A stretch of DNA of 56,137 nucleotides. It comes from Calothrix sp. MO_167.B12 (lineage in GTDB: Bacteria > Cyanobacteriota > Cyanobacteriia > Cyanobacteriales > Nostocaceae). The position numbers were made by a program, and so were the translations under genes. Positions 52,892 to 56,137 of the stretch are shown one piece after another. Position 1 is the first letter of the stretch, and each line of letters starts with the position of its first letter. Location: contig JASJCJ010000018.1 in the NCBI GenBank assembly GCA_030066045.1, forward strand, positions 1 through 56,137, written 5' to 3'. The notes under the pieces are model-generated. The model had not been told where the DNA came from. It ran no database searches and was given only the letters and a program-made list of their open reading frames with translations.

Positions 52892-54517
52892 TTACTCCCA
52901 CTCAATAGTTCCAGGTGGCTTGGAAGTAATATCTAACGCCACCCGATTAACACCTTTCACCTCATTGACAATACGATTAGACATGACCTCCAATACATCA
53001 TAGGGAACCCGCGCCCAATCAGCAGTCATGCCATCTTCACTGGTAACAATGCGGAGAACCACAGGATGAGCATAGGTGCGCTGATCCCCCATGACTCCCA
53101 CACTACGAATCGGTAATAAAACGGCGAATGCTTGCCAATAGTCGTGGTATAGTCCCCGTTGGTTAATTTCTTGGCGGACAATTAAGTCGGCATCACGCAA
53201 GATATTTAACCGTTCGGCAGTCACTTCACCAATAATGCGGATGGCTAAACCAGGGCCAGGGAAAGGATGACGATTGACAATTTCTTCGGGTAAACCAATG
53301 GAACGTCCTACTTTACGAACCTCATCCTTGAATAGTTTCCGCAGGGGTTCCACCAGCTTAAATCTTAAATCTTTGGGTAAACCACCTACATTGTGGTGAC
53401 TCTTGATTTTCACAGCTACCCGTTCCCCAGTTTGAGGATCGACATTGGTATCTGCCGACTCAATCACATCTGGATACAACGTACCCTGAGCTAGATAATC
53501 AAAGGGTCCAAATTCCTTGGATGCGGACTCAAAGGTGTGGATAAATTCATGTCCAATAATCCGTCGCTTCTCTTCTGGATCCGTTACTCCAGCTAAAGCA
53601 TTAAGAAAGCGATCGCGAGCATTCACATATTCTACAGGAATATGGAACTGGTCTCGAAATAATTTGACCAATCGTTCTGGCTCATATTTACGCATGAAGC
53701 CTTGGTCAATAAATACACAAGTTAATTGATCCCCAATGGCTTTATGTAGTAGAAAAGCTAAGGTGGAAGAATCTACTCCCCCAGAAAGTGCTAATAAAAC
53801 ACGCTTATTACCTACCTTGGCGCGAATTTCCCGAATGGATTCTTCTACAAATGCAGCAGTTGTCCAAGTGGGTTCGCACTCGCAAATATGATAGACAAAA
53901 TTGCGAATTAATGGCAGACCACCAATAGAATGGACTACCTCTGGATGAAACTGTACGCCATATAGTTTTTTCTGATGCTCGGCAATGGCTGCACAGGGAG
54001 TATTATTTGTGTGTGCCAGTAATTCAAAGCCTGTTGGCATTCGTTTTACCGAGTCACCATGACTCATCCACATGGTGGAACCATCATCCACATTGGTAAG
54101 TAAGTCCGTGGGATCATCTATAAATAACGCTGCTTTACCATATTCGCCACGCTCCGCTCTAGCGACTTCCCCACCGAGTTGATTTACCATCAACTGCATA
54201 CCGTAGCAAACCCCCAAAATGGGGATTCCTAAATGCCAAATTTCTGGGTCACACTGGGGAGCGCCATTGTCATATACCGAATTGGGACCGCCGGAAAGAA
54301 TAATTCCTTTGGGATTTAGTTGACGAAGTTGTGCAGCTGTGGTGCGATAGGAAAGGACTTCAGAATAAACTTGAGTCTCTCGAATCCGACGGGCAATCAG
54401 TTCGGAATACTGAGACCCAAAATCCAGAATTGCAATCATGGGGCGGTTGATTTGCCCTAAATATTGCTCTTCTTGGAGTGCTTGTTGGGTTGTTGGTAGA
54501 GTCACCGCTGTGTTCAT
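52892..54517 (-). CDS. guaA: GMP synthase (glutamine-hydrolysing)
   Basis: 541 aa. It converts XMP to GMP. The N-terminal class I glutamine amidotransferase has GVCYGMQL with the catalytic Cys, and QFHPEVVHS with His-Glu. The ATP-pyrophosphatase domain has the P-loop [16 protein letters not shown]. The C-terminal dimerisation domain ends in [13 protein letters not shown]. Start taken as ATG 54517; a TTG nine codons upstream is possible. Length and motifs are canonical. cbiD lies 228 bp upstream in the same orientation. Confidence 0.96.
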   Translation of the reverse strand: MNTAVTLPTTQQALQEEQYLGQINRPMIAILDFGSQYSELIARRIRETQVYSEVLSYRTTAAQLRQLNPKGIILSGGPNSVYDNGAPQCDPEIWHLGIPILGVCYGMQLMVNQLGGEVARAERGEYGKAALFIDDPTDLLTNVDDGSTMWMSHGDSVKRMPTGFELLAHTNNTPCAAIAEHQKKLYGVQFHPEVVHSIGGLPLIRNFVYHICECEPTWTTAAFVEESIREIRAKVGNKRVLLALSGGVDSSTLAFLLHKAIGDQLTCVFIDQGFMRKYEPERLVKLFRDQFHIPVEYVNARDRFLNALAGVTDPEEKRRIIGHEFIHTFESASKEFGPFDYLAQGTLYPDVIESADTNVDPQTGERVAVKIKSHHNVGGLPKDLRFKLVEPLRKLFKDEVRKVGRSIGLPEEIVNRHPFPGPGLAIRIIGEVTAERLNILRDADLIVRQEINQRGLYHDYWQAFAVLLPIRSVGVMGDQRTYAHPVVLRIVTSEDGMTADWARVPYDVLEVMSNRIVNEVKGVNRVALDITSKPPGTIEWE

Positions 54518-54745
54518 GGTGGGGAGTAGTTTATGTGTGGTCAAATTTGGCTACGGTCCGCTAATACCATTGATGTGTAACGATTGAGGACAATGATGGG
54601 TATGGAAAACCTATACAAACACGGATGCAATTATGTTTGCTCAATCGATATATTCACAGATGGTATTAAAAATAAAAACCTACCCTAAAATAGGAGGCTA
54701 TAACTAATTGATTGATTGGGATTTTTTATGCTTATTCATATTAAG

Positions 54746-55915
54746 TTAACATAATTTTGCGGTTACGGAACAAGCATTTAGGCTTTTTACAAGAATTTGA
54801 CGATCGCGGCCAAAAAGAATTGACCCACAGACGGGAACCCTTACCCCAGCGTCAATGTGGTTCTTCATATATTCGATAACTCGTAAATCTATTTGTTGAG
54901 CGATCGCACCATAAACCCTTGCCACCCAATCGCTATCAGTATTTTTATCCAATTCTTTCAGATATTGTAAAGCTGCTTCTGCCGTGTTGCAGGCGAATAC
55001 AGCTTGTGTGTGGGGGGTACTTAAACCAGCGATCGCACACTGGGCGGTTAAAACTTCCCTCCTGCCATCGGCGAGGTGATGGTGGGTGTGGAAAATTCCC
55101 CCTGCTAATTTCATCAGTTTACCGTGGTAGCCAAACAAGAGAATTTCTTTCACGCCCCTCACAGCAGCCTCTACCAACATTGGACCAATCCAATTAGCAG
55201 TTTTGATTAATTGTTCGGGGTTGATCCCCATAGTTCGAGCCAAATCTAGACCATTTTCCCCCAAACAAAATACCAAAGTATCATAATTTGCAGCTTTTGC
55301 CTGTAATTCTGACCGTAAACTATCTAATTGTCCCGGCGCGCTCAAAGGTTGGGAAATTCCTGTAGTTCCCAATAGAGAAAGTCCGTCTACCACTCCAAAA
55401 GCCGCATTGGAGGTACGGGTAGCTAATGAGCGTCCTGCAGGGAGAATAATTGTTACCGTAATTTTTTCATCGGTTGCTAACATCGCCTGTAAGTTTTCCC
55501 GCAACAACCTGTGAGCGTAGCTATAAATAGCTGCTTGATTTCCCCGTTCTACCTGCTTACCAACCCCCTCTCCTCCCAGTATGATTATATTCTCTTCCCC
55601 TGCTGACTCTGCTGACTCTGCTCCCCTGCTCCCCCACTCTCCCATTCCCTCTTCTCCTTCTCTCCACTCTACCAATGCCCAAATCGGAGTATCTCTGGTC
55701 AGGTCAAGATTATCACCAGGGTCACTGCGGGTAATTGCCAAAGCCATATTTTCACTTAGCCCTGCCACTTGTTCAATCTGTATTTCTACTATGTGTGCAG
55801 GTGTAATTAGATTTACTGAAGCTACAGATATGGGTTGATGATGGCGCAACCAATGGAGAGCCGCCATACTAGCAGCAGTAGCAAATACAGGGAGGGTATA
55901 TCCAGAGCGAGACAT
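54746..55915 (-). CDS. cbiD: Cobalt-precorrin-5B (C1)-methyltransferase, CbiD
   Basis: 389 aa, SAM-dependent enzyme of the anaerobic cobalamin pathway. It matches CbiD: SGYTLPVFATAASMAALHWL, ITRSDPGDNLDLTRDTPIWALVEW, EKITVTIILPAGRSLATRTSNAAFGV, GTTGISQPLSA, ILLFGYHGKLMKLAGGIFHTHHHLADGR. Between 82 and 113 lies a low-complexity insertion EEGMGEWGSRGAESAESAG, encoded by simple repeats (55581-55671), at a position where relatives have a short loop. No cobalamin riboswitch is seen upstream; a MITE of family B lies there instead. Confidence 0.92.
   Translation of the reverse strand: MSRSGYTLPVFATAASMAALHWLRHHQPISVASVNLITPAHIVEIQIEQVAGLSENMALAITRSDPGDNLDLTRDTPIWALVEWREGEEGMGEWGSRGAESAESAGEENIIILGGEGVGKQVERGNQAAIYSYAHRLLRENLQAMLATDEKITVTIILPAGRSLATRTSNAAFGVVDGLSLLGTTGISQPLSAPGQLDSLRSELQAKAANYDTLVFCLGENGLDLARTMGINPEQLIKTANWIGPMLVEAAVRGVKEILLFGYHGKLMKLAGGIFHTHHHLADGRREVLTAQCAIAGLSTPHTQAVFACNTAEAALQYLKELDKNTDSDWVARVYGAIAQQIDLRVIEYMKNHIDAGVRVPVCGSILFGRDRQILVKSLNACSVTAKLC
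55581..55671. repeat. Simple repeats inserted in the cbiD reading frame
   Basis: The sequence contains CTGCTGACTCTGCTGACTCT, CCCCTGCTCCCCCACTCTCC and CATTCCCTCTTCTCCTTCTC, the kind of heptamer/nonamer slippage DNA otherwise found between genes. The length stays in frame. Confidence 0.75.
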
Positions 55916-55999
55916 GGGATTTTGGACTTTGCTGGGGGAACGGGAGGCGTGCTAATCGAGGAGCAAACCTGAGCCTTCCCAATATAAGTCAATACGCAG

Positions 56000-56137
56000 C
56001 TAAATTGTATAAAGTAAAAAACCAGGTTATTGTAGTGCGGGCAGCGTTCGACGGCTCGACTGAGCTGAGCCGAACGTCTGAGCTCACGCCGAAGTCCTGC
56101 CCGCTTTATGTATACAATTTAGACGCTTAACAGCTTA
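56000..56137. mobile_element. MITE family B, copy 2 (reaches window end)
   Basis: Left end CTAAATTGTATAAAGTAAAA, then TTGTAGTGCGGGC. The right end GCCCGCTTTATGTATACAAT then TTAGACGCTTAACAGCTTA is the reverse complement of the left end of the copy at 39107. The interior differs: GTTCGACGGCTCGACTGAGC and its imperfect inverted partner GAGCCGAACGTCTGAGCTC form a second palindrome. Confidence 0.75.

Noticed and set aside
54545-54745. Cobalamin or purine riboswitch between cbiD and guaA
   Set aside because: No conserved box of either riboswitch class is visible, and the region is short and AT-rich.

Overview
The window is chromosomal DNA of a filamentous, probably heterocystous (Nostocales-type) cyanobacterium. 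The evidence is the dense GCGATCGC (HIP1) octamers, an rnpB gene with heptanucleotide (STRR) arrays in its variable arm, a xisI gene, a DUF4327 gene, and intergenic spaces full of STRR-type and palindromic dispersed repeats. No rRNA, tRNA, CRISPR array or prophage was found.

Layout. 0.3-3.3 kb: a Gfo/Idh/MocA oxidoreductase, RNase III, RNase P RNA, and next to it a highly folded RNA-like stretch that resembles a HEARO/OMEGA (IscB guide) RNA with no IscB gene. 3.4-11.3 kb: a translationally coupled pair of very large unknown proteins (1064 and 1288 aa, the second an SF2-helicase-like ATPase) followed by a 234-aa membrane-anchored protein; this is the best candidate for an undescribed system. 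11.8-20 kb: a secreted CARDB-CAP protein, an expanded 24-bp tandem array, an XPB-like helicase with its Bax1-type nuclease, solo XisI, a BrnT/BrnA toxin-antitoxin pair and a membrane GTPase. 20.5-28.9 kb: a tandem-flavodoxin protein, PanD with a metallo-beta-lactamase-fold protein that has lost its metal motif, pyrophosphatase, a small membrane protein, a DUF362 protein, aspartase and PgsA.

29.3-37.6 kb is a one-directional plus-strand run: a polyprenyl-phosphate phosphoribosyltransferase-like UbiA enzyme, a YqeG-type HAD phosphatase, a four-helix SMR/ArnE-like transporter, a giant GT-C glycosyltransferase-glycosidase-like fusion, a Tat-type small subunit and a GMC oxidoreductase. Read together it suggests synthesis, flipping and transfer of a lipid-linked pentose, an inference from gene content. 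37.9-46.5 kb holds housekeeping and conserved genes (MlaE permease, nitrilase, NagZ-like GH3, DUF4327, a CDF transporter) and a solo TnpB element with recognisable ends.

46.7-52.6 kb is a minus-strand defence island: a PD-(D/E)XK nuclease paired with a dynamin-like GTPase, and a HindVP-type restriction enzyme overlapping its C5-cytosine methyltransferase. GMP synthase and CbiD close the window. At least two MITE-like families with terminal inverted repeats, a GGGCACGGC-bounded family, a TTTTCAAG(C/T)TAG-punctuated mosaic family and the GGGGCGGGG palindrome recur across the window. In CbiD and just before aspartase, simple repeats have entered or extended reading frames.
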